This document shows positions 18,203-26,335 of a stretch of DNA of 64,000 nt, piece by piece. The stretch lies in contig DKPP01000001.1 in NCBI GenBank assembly GCA_002471255.1, positions 175,267 to 239,266 of the forward strand, written 5' to 3'. Position 1 is the stretch's first letter; every line of letters starts with the position of its first letter. This stretch comes from Akkermansiaceae bacterium UBA7331. Lineage in GTDB: Bacteria; Verrucomicrobiota; Verrucomicrobiia; Verrucomicrobiales; Akkermansiaceae. The position numbers were made by a program, and so were the translations under genes. The notes below the pieces were generated by a model. The model was given only the letters and a program-made list of their open reading frames with translations. It made no database searches and was not told the DNA's origin.

Positions 18203-18664
18203 ATGGATAAGATCAAAGAAAAAATAGAAAGTTTAGGTTATAAGATTCATGAGGCTCCGGTACCTGTAGGTTCTTATGTTCAATGTGTACGATCCGGTAA
18301 TTTACTTTATTTGTCCGGTGGCATTTCAATCAACGGAGATGAATCCTATTATGGCAAAGTGGGCGTTGATTTGACAATTGAAGACGGCCAAGCTGCCGCA
18401 CGAGCTGCTATTTTAAATCGTTTGGCTGTGGTGATCCAAGCAGTAGGTTCTTTGGATAAAGTATCACGTATTGTTGCTGTAAATGGCTTCGTGAACGCAG
18501 GACCTGATTTTTATGATCATCCAAAAGTGCTTAATGGTGCATCCGATTTATTGAAAGAAGCTTTTGGTGAAATTGGTGTACATAGCCGTACCGCCGTTGG
18601 CGTGTCTGCTTTACCACTTAACGTGGCTGTGGAAATCAGCATGGTAGTGGAAGTGGCTGAATAA
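18203..18664 (+). CDS. RidA/YjgF-family protein
   Basis: 153 aa from the ATG at 18203 (MDKIKEKIESLGYKI). The frame is open further upstream, but that part overlaps the neighbouring gene antisense and is not conserved in character. Family features are YVQCVRSGNLLYLSGGIS, a middle helix GQAAARAAILNRL, and SRTAVGVSALPLNVAVEISMV, which holds the Arg of the substrate pocket. Length fits the longer YjgF subgroup (about 150 aa) rather than the 128-residue imine deaminase RidA. Deaminase activity on reactive enamines/imines is plausible. It is divergent from the Arg/Gly-rich gene across 154 nt. Confidence 0.9.
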   Translation: MDKIKEKIESLGYKIHEAPVPVGSYVQCVRSGNLLYLSGGISINGDESYYGKVGVDLTIEDGQAAARAAILNRLAVVIQAVGSLDKVSRIVAVNGFVNAGPDFYDHPKVLNGASDLLKEAFGEIGVHSRTAVGVSALPLNVAVEISMVVEVAE

Positions 18665-18733
18665 TTTATGATTGGTATTAAGTAATTCATACAACATGTA
18701 AGTATTACCAATCCTTGATTTTTATTTAACGAA

Positions 18734-18767
18734 AATACCCTCGAAATGTTATCATTCCGAGGGTATT
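18734..18767. terminator. bidirectional terminator between ridA-family gene and clpC
   Basis: Inverted repeat AATACCCTCG (18734-18743) with CGAGGGTATT (18758-18767), flanked by A and T runs. It lies between two convergent genes and about 20 nt past the clpC stop. Confidence 0.8.
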
Positions 18768-18788
18768 GAAATTTAATTATTAGTAGAA

Positions 18789-21443
18789 TTATTCTTCTAC
18801 TTTAGGTTTTTTAGCCTTTGTTGTGCGTTTGGCACGAGTGACAGGTGCTTTTGCTTTTGGAGTAGCTTTCGTAGCAGCTGTCTTGCGTGTCCTCGTTTTC
18901 GGTTTATCCGTTACGAGTGCCTCTACAGGTTTTTCTTGTTGAATGTGTTTGAATTCAATGAGCTTTGTTTCCTCATTCAAGACTGCTTGAATATGGCTAC
19001 CGCTGACGACGTCACCTCTCAACATTGCTTCGGCTAATGGATCTTCAAGTAAACGTTCGATCGCACGTCTCATTGGTCGAGCACCATATTGAGGATCATA
19101 ACCTTGTTTGATGATGGCTGTTAAAGCTTCTTCGGACAAAGTTAATATAATACCCTTGTTTTCGAGACGTTGAATGAGTTTGCCTGCCTCAAGACCAACG
19201 ATCTTTTCCAAATCATGGCGTTCAAGCATGCGGAATACACTGATATCGTCAAATCTATTGAGGAATTCAGGACGGAAGTGTTTGCGACTTTCTTCAAGAA
19301 TCTTGTCTTTCATTCCCGAATAATCGGCTTCTTCCGAAGACATTGCACCAAAGCCCATCGAGTTTTGTCTCTTGGCAGTAGATGCTCCAACATTAGAAGT
19401 CAGGATGATGATCGTGTTTCTAAAGTTGATCTTGCGACCTAAAGAGTCCGTGACGCTACCCTCTTCTAAGATTTGTAGCAAAAGGTTCATCACATCAGGG
19501 TGTGCCTTTTCTACTTCATCAAATAAGATGACTGAATAAGGGCGACGTCTGACTGCCTCTGTTAATTGACCGCCTTCATCATGACCTACATAGCCCGGAG
19601 GGGAGCCGATGAGTCGAGATGTAGTATGTTTTTCCATGTATTCGCTCATGTCCACTTGGATGAGGGCGTCTGCCGTACCGAACATGATTTCAGCAAGGTT
19701 TCTTGCCAAATACGTTTTACCTACACCCGTTGGGCCGAGGAATAAGAATGAACCGATCGGTCTGCGAGGATCCTTGATGTCAGCACGACTGCGACGCAGG
19801 GCTCTTGCTATGGCAGAAGCTGCCTCATCTTGACCGATAACTTTGCTCTTTAACTCTTGCTCCATGTGGAGAAGTTTAGTCGTTTCCTTCTCTTCCATTC
19901 TGGATAGAGGAATACCTGTCCATTTGGATAAAACAACCATGACGTCTTCGTCATTTACCTCTACATATTGAGAGTTGTAATCATTTTTCCATTGAGTAAG
20001 GCTATCTTCCAAACGACGAGATGCATCTTTTTCTTGAGTAAGTAACTTTTCCGCTTCTTCAAAGTTTTGTATCACTACGGCTTCTTTTTTGTGATGGCGT
20101 AGTGTCTCGATTTCCTTTTGAATTTCCTTAATGAAATCAGGTCTGGTCATTTGTGCGACACGTTTGCGTGACCCGGCTTCATCTAAAATATCAATCGCTT
20201 TGTCAGGCAAAAATCTGCCGGTTAAATAACGATGAGATAATTTAGCCGAAGCTTCGACTGCATCGTCAGTGTAGCGAACTTTGTGGTGTTCTTCGTATTT
20301 TCCTTGAATACCTTTTAAAATAAGGATCGTATCAGGTACGGAGGGCTCACCGACTTGTACTTGTTGGAAACGTCTTTCCAATGCGGCATCTTTTTCAATG
20401 TGCTTACGATATTCGTTAAGGGTAGTTGCCCCTATCGCTTGTAATTCACCTCGAGATAAAGCCGGTTTGATAATGTTTGACGCATCCATCGAGCCTTCTG
20501 CAGAACCCGCACCGACGATTGTATGAAGTTCATCAATGAATAGGATAACATTGCCAACCTTACGAATTTCATCCATTACGGCTTTGATTCGTTCTTCAAA
20601 TTGACCGCGATACTTAGTGCCGGCAACCATGAGAGCCAAATCAAGGGTAATGACTTTTTTGTCCAAAAGGATTTCCGGTACGCGTCCATGCGCGATTTCT
20701 TGAGCTAAGCCTTCGACGATAGCTGTTTTTCCTACGCCTGCCTCACCCAATAAAACAGGATTGTTTTTATTGCGACGGCATAAAATTTGAATAACACGCT
20801 CGATTTCTTCAGATCGTCCGATTACAGGGTCAAGTTTGTCTTCTTTAGCCATTTGGGTCATATCTCGACCAAATGCTTGTAAAGCCGGAGTTTTAGATCT
20901 GGTGCGTTGTCCTGGTTCGGGATGGATTGGTGTAGATTCGGGACTATCTTCTTCATCATTATCATTACCATGCATATCCATCGGACCATCATCGGTTTCC
21001 ATTTGGAATTTTGGGCTCAAAACGTCGAGTAACTCTCGGCGTGTATGTTCCAAATCGAGTCCGAAATGTCTTAAAATTTGCCCGGCAAGTCCGTCTCCTT
21101 CTCGGATTAAGCCCAATAATAAATGCTCCGTACCTACATAAGTATGGTTCATTTCTTGAGCTTCTTTATTGGCGAGTGCGAGTACTTTTTTGACTCGGGG
21201 AGTGTAGGGAATACTGCCTTGTGGCGTAGGTGCATCGCCACGACCTATTTGTTGCTCAATCTGGGATCGGACGTCTTCGAGACCTACGCCCATGTTGTTC
21301 AATAAGTCAACTGCGACACCTTTACCTAATTTTAATAAACCTAATAAAATGTGTTCCGTGCCAATATAGCTATGGTTGAAGCGCTCGGCTTCTTTACGTG
21401 CCAGAGCCATTACTTGTTGCGCGCGTGATGTAAAATTATTCAT
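18789..21443 (-). CDS. clpC: ATP-dependent unfoldase ClpC
   Basis: Hexameric AAA+ unfoldase feeding ClpP. 884 aa from the ATG at 21443 (MNNFTSRAQQVMALARKEA); the frame extends 14 codons upstream into mcsB without support. The N-domain carries two Clp repeats (NHSYIGTEHILLGLL, NHTYVGTEHLLLGLI). D1 has Walker A GEAGVGKT, the middle domain has the UVR-like coiled coil that marks ClpC, and D2 has GPTGVGKT. The last about 35 residues are Lys/Ala/Thr/Arg-rich and histone-like, an unusual appendix. It follows mcsB by 10 nt, so McsB-phosphorylated proteins are the expected substrates. Confidence 0.97.
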   Translation of the reverse strand: MNNFTSRAQQVMALARKEAERFNHSYIGTEHILLGLLKLGKGVAVDLLNNMGVGLEDVRSQIEQQIGRGDAPTPQGSIPYTPRVKKVLALANKEAQEMNHTYVGTEHLLLGLIREGDGLAGQILRHFGLDLEHTRRELLDVLSPKFQMETDDGPMDMHGNDNDEEDSPESTPIHPEPGQRTRSKTPALQAFGRDMTQMAKEDKLDPVIGRSEEIERVIQILCRRNKNNPVLLGEAGVGKTAIVEGLAQEIAHGRVPEILLDKKVITLDLALMVAGTKYRGQFEERIKAVMDEIRKVGNVILFIDELHTIVGAGSAEGSMDASNIIKPALSRGELQAIGATTLNEYRKHIEKDAALERRFQQVQVGEPSVPDTILILKGIQGKYEEHHKVRYTDDAVEASAKLSHRYLTGRFLPDKAIDILDEAGSRKRVAQMTRPDFIKEIQKEIETLRHHKKEAVVIQNFEEAEKLLTQEKDASRRLEDSLTQWKNDYNSQYVEVNDEDVMVVLSKWTGIPLSRMEEKETTKLLHMEQELKSKVIGQDEAASAIARALRRSRADIKDPRRPIGSFLFLGPTGVGKTYLARNLAEIMFGTADALIQVDMSEYMEKHTTSRLIGSPPGYVGHDEGGQLTEAVRRRPYSVILFDEVEKAHPDVMNLLLQILEEGSVTDSLGRKINFRNTIIILTSNVGASTAKRQNSMGFGAMSSEEADYSGMKDKILEESRKHFRPEFLNRFDDISVFRMLERHDLEKIVGLEAGKLIQRLENKGIILTLSEEALTAIIKQGYDPQYGARPMRRAIERLLEDPLAEAMLRGDVVSGSHIQAVLNEETKLIEFKHIQQEKPVEALVTDKPKTRTRKTAATKATPKAKAPVTRAKRTTKAKKPKVEE

Positions 21444-21453
21444 AACATTAATT

Positions 21454-22527
21454 CTAGTCGTTAATGGTGAGCGAGAAACGTCCAAGATATTTTCTTACTA
21501 TATCTGCTCGTAATATGTCTCTCGTTTCTGAAGTTAATGGTTGTGAAGATTGATTGCGTTGGATATGAGCCGGCTGTAGTTCTAAAATCAGACTGTTAAT
21601 TTCTTTTAATAAACCAGGGTCTAGCATTTTTAGTGATGCGCCCAGTCTGACAAATGAAATAAGTCCTAGTGCCTCTTTGGTGGGCAAAATGGAGGCATTT
21701 GTTAGAATGCCAAAGGCACGTCCCACACGATCTTTAAGTGTGAGTGGTGCACCTTTTAAAAGTTGTTTGCGTGCATTCCATTCCTGATGGCATAAATCCG
21801 AGATAAAACGATTCATTTGTTCGATGATCGTCGGTTCGGTTTCGCCAAGAGTTGATTGATTGGATATTTGCACCAAATTGCCCGTAGCTTCCGTACCTTC
21901 TCCGTAAAGACCTCGGATGGTCATGTTAAGCTGGTGTGCGGCTTGCATGACCTTATTCATTTGTTCCGTGATGATTAGGCCGGGTAAGTGCAGCATGGCA
22001 GAGGCTCTCATGCCTGTGCCTAGGTTACTAGGGCAGGCCGTTAAGTATCCAAGTTGTGAATTGTATGCATAGGGGATTTTGGATTCCAATTCAGAATCAA
22101 TCTTAGTAATACCCGTCCAAGCTCGTTTGAGTTGTAATCCGGGGTAGATTGCTTGAATACGGAAATGATCCTCTTCATTAAACATGATGCTCGACTGCTG
22201 ATTTTTGCTGATCATCACGCCGCTGCTATCACCTCTAGCTGCCAATTCTCGAGAAATGAGATGCCGCTCGACTAAAAGTTGCTTGTTTTGTTGCTCCATG
22301 TTGGAGAGTTCAAAACAATAAGCCCCTTTCATTGCTGTTAAGGTACGTGCCGCATCGGTTGCTTGTTCCCAAATTTTAGCGCGTTCTTGCCTTGTGGCCC
22401 AGCCGGGGAAAGGTGTTTTATCTATGTTTCGGGCCAAGCGAATACGTGACGTCAAAACGATATCTCGATCGTCTTGCGAAGTAGTCATCCATTTGGCAGG
22501 AGTATTTAGAAGTTGTTCCATTAGCAT
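21454..22527 (-). CDS. mcsB: protein arginine kinase McsB
   Basis: Phosphorylates arginine side chains and so marks proteins for ClpC. About 357 aa from the ATG at 22527; another ATG at 22521 is possible, and the frame is open back into mcsA. Phosphagen-kinase motifs are intact: VLTSRIRLARNIDKTPFPG for the nucleotide arginines, and ACPSNLGTGMRASAMLHLPG with the conserved Cys. RGLYGEGTEATGNLVQISNQ matches the loop of arginine kinases. It is located between mcsA and clpC. The C-terminal region corresponds to the phospho-arginine-sensing domain of McsB. Confidence 0.95.
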   Translation of the reverse strand: MLMEQLLNTPAKWMTTSQDDRDIVLTSRIRLARNIDKTPFPGWATRQERAKIWEQATDAARTLTAMKGAYCFELSNMEQQNKQLLVERHLISRELAARGDSSGVMISKNQQSSIMFNEEDHFRIQAIYPGLQLKRAWTGITKIDSELESKIPYAYNSQLGYLTACPSNLGTGMRASAMLHLPGLIITEQMNKVMQAAHQLNMTIRGLYGEGTEATGNLVQISNQSTLGETEPTIIEQMNRFISDLCHQEWNARKQLLKGAPLTLKDRVGRAFGILTNASILPTKEALGLISFVRLGASLKMLDPGLLKEINSLILELQPAHIQRNQSSQPLTSETRDILRADIVRKYLGRFSLTIND

Positions 22528-22540
22528 AGGTGCAAAGGCG

Positions 22541-23071
22541 TTAAGTCTGAGACGACTCTTTAAGTGATTTGATGAGGTCTCGTAATTGAGCCGCTTTAGA
22601 ATAATTTTCTGCCGAGATGGCAACTTTTAATTCTTGTTCGAGTTGTTGGATGGATTTTTGTTGGGTCTCACGGATATCTGCATGTACAGGCTTTTTACCA
22701 TGATGTTCGGCAGCCGGTTGTATCTGCTCGACAATTGGTAAAATCTCTTCGGCAAATACTCGATAGCATTCACTACATCCAAGACGACCTACATTTTTAT
22801 ATTTTTCCAACGTAAAGGAACAAACAGGGCAGGTGGTTAAAGGTAAGGATTGGACGGGTGGTGCTTGATGCGATACTTGTGTCGTATCTTGAGACTCCAT
22901 GGATTGTTGCAAGCTTGGGAAGATTTTTTCCGCCAAGTCAAAAGCACTGGGATCAAGCAAACCTTTTTCTTGTGCGCATTTGTTGCATAAGTAATACTTG
23001 CTTGATTTCCCATTGATAATTTGGGTCAGATACACCGTAGCTGGTGCGGAGCATATCTCACATTTATTCAC
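22541..23071 (-). CDS. mcsA: McsA, zinc-binding activator of McsB
   Basis: Adaptor that activates McsB. 176 aa with a GTG start at 23071. There are two CxxC zinc-finger pairs, CEICSAPA with CNKCAQEKG and CPVCSFTL with GCSECYRVF. A C-terminal UVR-type helix pair follows (EQELKVAISAENYSKAAQLRDLI). It is the first gene of the mcsA-mcsB-clpC operon; the mcsB start lies 13 nt downstream. In Firmicutes this operon begins with the repressor ctsR, which is absent here, so heat-shock control must differ. Confidence 0.94.
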   Translation of the reverse strand: MNKCEICSAPATVYLTQIINGKSSKYYLCNKCAQEKGLLDPSAFDLAEKIFPSLQQSMESQDTTQVSHQAPPVQSLPLTTCPVCSFTLEKYKNVGRLGCSECYRVFAEEILPIVEQIQPAAEHHGKKPVHADIRETQQKSIQQLEQELKVAISAENYSKAAQLRDLIKSLKESSQT

Positions 23072-23169
23072 AAAAGATATTATAAAGCGAAATTAGATTT
23101 TCGGCTAGATGTCAACGTGTCATTGATTGTCATGAAGACAAAGGAAAATTAAAGGATTCGATAGTTTAA

Positions 23170-23191
23170 ACTTAAGGAATCACCCTTAAGT
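23170..23191 (-). terminator. hairpin overlapping the znuB stop codon
   Basis: Inverted repeat ACTTAAGG (23170-23177) with CCTTAAGT (23184-23191); the right arm includes the TAA stop of the permease gene. On the minus strand it runs on into TTTAAAC, a weak tail. Likely the end of the zinc-uptake transcript. Confidence 0.5.
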
Positions 23192-24046
23192 TATTTGGTT
23201 TTGTTTGTGGTTCTCTCCCTGTTTATTTTTCCATGTTGTTGTGAGTAAATAAGTGATAGTAAATATCGTACCTAAGACCAAAATGATGGTTGCACCGGGA
23301 TGCCAACCTAAAGGGAATGATAGACAAAAAGCGATTAAAGAACCTACGCCCCCAATGATTCCCCCTCCCCAGAACAAATGAGATGGTTTATTCGAGATTA
23401 GATGCATCGTGGCTGCTGGCCCTACAAGCAGGCCGATCGTAAGGAAAGCTCCTACTGCTTGTAATGATGAAACCAAGACAAGGATGATCAGGGTAAATAT
23501 ACCATAACTGAGCCATCGGGTAGGTATGCCAAAAGTCTTAGCTATGGTTTCATCAAATAAATAAATAAGGATAGGACGTTGAAATAAAACGAGTACCGTG
23601 ACGCTTATTAGGCTGATGAAAAAGGCTACCCATAGATCAAAGGATGAAAGACTCATGATTGAGCCAAATAACCAATCATCAATCTTTTGCTGTAGCCCTA
23701 ATTGCACTAAAATTATGAAACCGCAGGCAAAAGCCGTCGTATGTAGGATGGATAGCGCCGTGTCTTGATGTATTTTTGAAGTGCGTGAGATGAATAATGA
23801 GCCTAATCCTACGAGAAGTGCCGCGATTACCGCACCACATAACAAACTCCACGATTGTAATCCGAAAATCAGCACAGCCAATGCAATGCCGGGTAATAGA
23901 GCACAGGAGAGTGTACCTATTTGCAAGGCAGATTTTTTCAATACAATCAAGCCGCTGACAAAGCCATTAGCAAAACCAATCATCACACAAGCAATCAATG
24001 AACGCTGGGCTATTGGTTCTTGCAAAAACTGTAAAAATTCGTTCAT
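23186..24046 (-). CDS. znuB: zinc/manganese-type ABC transporter permease (ZnuB-like)
   Basis: Membrane component of a metal-ion ABC importer. 286 aa with eight or so hydrophobic segments and the ABC-3 family pattern (GFVSGLIVLKKSALQIGTLSCALLPGIALAVL). The helical segment SLQAVGAFLTIGLLVGPAATMHL corresponds to the metal-path and ATPase-docking region. The start lies 1 nt after the ATPase gene stop. With the neighbouring ATPase and the His-rich binding protein it forms a complete importer. Zinc is favoured over manganese because of the binding protein. Confidence 0.9.
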   Translation of the reverse strand: MNEFLQFLQEPIAQRSLIACVMIGFANGFVSGLIVLKKSALQIGTLSCALLPGIALAVLIFGLQSWSLLCGAVIAALLVGLGSLFISRTSKIHQDTALSILHTTAFACGFIILVQLGLQQKIDDWLFGSIMSLSSFDLWVAFFISLISVTVLVLFQRPILIYLFDETIAKTFGIPTRWLSYGIFTLIILVLVSSLQAVGAFLTIGLLVGPAATMHLISNKPSHLFWGGGIIGGVGSLIAFCLSFPLGWHPGATIILVLGTIFTITYLLTTTWKNKQGENHKQNQIT

Positions 24047-24047
24047 T

Positions 24048-24803
24048 TTATAGATGATAAACTTGTTTGATTGTTTGAGGTGTCAAAATCTCGGATGTTT
24101 TGCCAAAACCGATTTGATCTTTCTTTAATAACAAGGTTTGGTCGAATAATTCCGGCGCGGTAGCTAGATCGTGGTGTGAGGCGATGATTAAGCGACCTTC
24201 TTGAGCCAATGATTTAAGTAATTCTCCGAGTAATTGGCTGCTAGGTGAATCTAATCCGGTGAAAGGTTCGTCTAATAGAAGCACATGAGCTTCTTGAGCT
24301 AATGCTCGTGCAAGAAAGACTCTTTGTTGTTGCCCGCCTGATAATTCCGATATTTGTCTATCGATAAAATCTTGTAGTCCAAGTGAAACAATTGATTTTT
24401 GGACGATTTCATCATCATGTTTTTTCCATTTTCTCCACATTCCGATACTTGGGTAGCGTCCCATTTCAATCAGAGTCTTTACGGTGATAGGGAAGGACCA
24501 ATCGATATCCGAGCGTTGTGGTAAGTAGGCAATTTCTTGTCGAGTTTCACATAAGGGACGTTGGTTCCAGAGTATTTCGCCGGAGTTTATTGGTATTAAA
24601 CCTGCTAGGGCTTTAAGTAAGGTGGTTTTTCCTGCCCCATTTGGTCCCATGAGAGCCAAAGTATGACCGCAAGTCGTTTCAAAGGAGATGTTTGAAAGAG
24701 CGCAGATTTTCCCGTAATAAACGCTGAGATTATTGACGTTTAAAGTATGTTTCGCAGGATGGTTGGGTGGGCAACCCCAACAAATATGTTGATGCTCAGA
24801 CAT
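24048..24803 (-). CDS. znuC: metal ABC transporter ATP-binding protein (ZnuC-like)
   Basis: Energises the metal importer. 251 aa with Walker A GPNGAGKTT, signature LSGGQQQR, Walker B VLLLDEP and a switch His in IIASHHD. The extreme N-terminus is unusual: MSEHQHICWGCPPNHPAKH packs three His before residue 20 and two Cys (CWGC), which could bind metal. Its start overlaps the stop of the upstream gene as TAATG, so translation is coupled. It belongs to the metal family by context with a ZnuA-type protein and an ABC-3 permease. Confidence 0.92.
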   Translation of the reverse strand: MSEHQHICWGCPPNHPAKHTLNVNNLSVYYGKICALSNISFETTCGHTLALMGPNGAGKTTLLKALAGLIPINSGEILWNQRPLCETRQEIAYLPQRSDIDWSFPITVKTLIEMGRYPSIGMWRKWKKHDDEIVQKSIVSLGLQDFIDRQISELSGGQQQRVFLARALAQEAHVLLLDEPFTGLDSPSSQLLGELLKSLAQEGRLIIASHHDLATAPELFDQTLLLKKDQIGFGKTSEILTPQTIKQVYHL

Positions 24804-25228
24804 TATTTTGAGGTAAAGATATAGATATCGTGTAAGGAATCATCAGAGGACCATTTCGTTTCTGTAAGAGTGGCCTCTTTTTCCGGTTCCAGACTAATTG
24901 TTAATGCTGTGTTGGGAGTGCCTTTTGGCCATTTGGTGATGACTTCTAGAGAGTATGGCTTTTGTGGCGAAAGCATTACATCTGTCTCTTCTTGCAAATC
25001 GGGATGCTCATTCTTGTATATAACTCGATTATTTTGCTTGATGATTATCGAGTCTGCCTGATGAGCCATTTGGATGTTTAACCAAGCTGAAATTTCTTGT
25101 GTGACGGCAAGGTTTGGCTGCAGTCGTTCTATTTTTTTGCCGGGTTGGGTTATATGGAGCAAAGCATACCCAACCGCTAGAAAAACAAGAAGGCAGAGTA
25201 GTGTTTGACGGATAGGAGAGCTTTGCAT
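24803..25228 (-). CDS. membrane-anchored protein of unknown function in the zinc operon
   Basis: 141 aa with one N-terminal membrane segment (residues about 8-26) and a roughly 110-residue periplasmic part. I recognise no family. The predicted beta-rich region (SLEVITKWPKGTPNTALTISLE) could be an immunoglobulin-like fold, and Cys is absent from the periplasmic part. It lies between the binding-protein gene (3 nt gap) and the ATPase gene (1 nt overlap), so it is certainly part of the operon and may be an accessory factor for metal uptake. The ATG is at 25228. Confidence 0.8.
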   Translation of the reverse strand: MQSSPIRQTLLCLLVFLAVGYALLHITQPGKKIERLQPNLAVTQEISAWLNIQMAHQADSIIIKQNNRVIYKNEHPDLQEETDVMLSPQKPYSLEVITKWPKGTPNTALTISLEPEKEATLTETKWSSDDSLHDIYIFTSK

Positions 25229-25231
25229 AAA

Positions 25232-26194
25232 TTATTCCTCGATTTTATCGGCCGGAGCTAATGCTTCTTTGATATTCTTGACGTTTGTTTGAAACATGGT
25301 TTCAAAAGTGTGTCCATCAGGTGCCAATCCATCGGTATTAAGAGGTTTGGCGATTTTCATTTGCATCGAATTGGCTAATTCAGTTAAAGATTTAGGATTC
25401 GAGGAGTATTCAGGGAAAACTACATCAATTTGTTGATTTTTGAGTTCCTTGAGTAATTTGGCAAGTCTCCCCGTAGTTCCTTCGTCCTCTCGGCTAATAC
25501 CCTGTACGGATAATGATTGGAAATGATATTGCTTGCAAAAATGATTCATGGCGGCGTGACCTGTGACGATCATTCGTTTATCAGCCGGAATGGGAGCCAT
25601 CTCTTTCTTGGCCCAAGTATCAAGTTGATCCATTTTTTTATTCCAATTTTTTAATCCTTGGTCGAAATCTTTCTTAAGCTCAGGGTGCAAGGTGTTGAGT
25701 TCCTTTACCAAGCTTCTAGCCGCTCTTTTCATATTATTGGGTGTGTGCCACCAGTGCGGATCATTTGGCCCATGTGAACAAGAACAGGTTTCTCCATGTA
25801 CATGCTCATGATCGGCTTCTTCGTTTTTTAATGGATCTACTACCGGTACGTCGGGGATGGATGCACCTAAATCAATGAGTTTGGTCGTAGAACCTAATGA
25901 TTCTTTTAATTTATTTAAATAAGGTTCTATATTTTTACCCGAAGCGAGTACGATTTGAGCTTTAGCTAATCCGTTTAAATCTTTAGGGTTTGGTTCAAAA
26001 GAATGTAAATTGCCATTTGGTTTAAGTAAATTGACAACAGTAACGTGTGAGCCACCAATTTGCTGAGCCATATCACCCAAGATCGGGTGTAAACTAGCTA
26101 CAACAATAGGGGGTTTGGGCGCCTTTTCTTGCGCATAAGCTCCTAATAATCCAATCATCATACAGATTAATATAAGAAAGGCTCGACGTGTCAT
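25232..26194 (-). CDS. znuA: periplasmic metal-binding protein of a zinc-type ABC importer
   Basis: Captures the metal and delivers it to the permease. 320 aa with signal peptide (LGAYAQ). It is a cluster A-I solute-binding protein: VVASLHPILGDMA carries the first His ligand, a later HDPHWWH-like stretch (NDPHWWHTPNN) the second, and VTGHAAMNHF the third. The loop between lobes is rich in His, Glu and Cys (EADHEHVHGETCSCSHG), typical of zinc rather than manganese transporters. It is the first gene of the operon; a perfect palindrome lies upstream. Confidence 0.92.
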   Translation of the reverse strand: MTRRAFLILICMMIGLLGAYAQEKAPKPPIVVASLHPILGDMAQQIGGSHVTVVNLLKPNGNLHSFEPNPKDLNGLAKAQIVLASGKNIEPYLNKLKESLGSTTKLIDLGASIPDVPVVDPLKNEEADHEHVHGETCSCSHGPNDPHWWHTPNNMKRAARSLVKELNTLHPELKKDFDQGLKNWNKKMDQLDTWAKKEMAPIPADKRMIVTGHAAMNHFCKQYHFQSLSVQGISREDEGTTGRLAKLLKELKNQQIDVVFPEYSSNPKSLTELANSMQMKIAKPLNTDGLAPDGHTFETMFQTNVKNIKEALAPADKIEE

Positions 26195-26247
26195 GGCTCT
26201 AAAATAAAAAAAGGAAGTATAGTTGGCAATATCACGTTGTGACTGCT

Positions 26248-26261
26248 AAACAATATTGTTT
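26248..26261 (-). promoter_or_regulatory. candidate operator of the zinc-uptake operon
   Basis: Perfect 14-base palindrome AAACAATATTGTTT, centred about 60 nt upstream of the znuA ATG. Position and symmetry suit a metal repressor such as a Fur/Zur-family dimer. The match to any specific consensus is not established. Confidence 0.4.
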
Positions 26262-26278
26262 CTAAAAAGTGATATAAA

Positions 26279-26314
26279 AATATCCCTGATAAAATTACTT
26301 TTACCAGGGATATT
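26279..26314 (-). terminator. terminator downstream of the autotransporter
   Basis: Inverted repeat AATATCCCTG (26279-26288) with CAGGGATATT (26305-26314). On the minus strand it is followed by a short T run. It ends the transcript of the large autotransporter, whose stop is at 26336. Confidence 0.8.
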
Positions 26315-26335
26315 GTAAAAAGTTAAGATTAACTA

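Noticed and set aside
23079..23115. TTGACA and TATAAT upstream of mcsA
   Set aside because: The two hexamers are on the right strand but 25 bases apart instead of about 17, so I do not call them a promoter pair.
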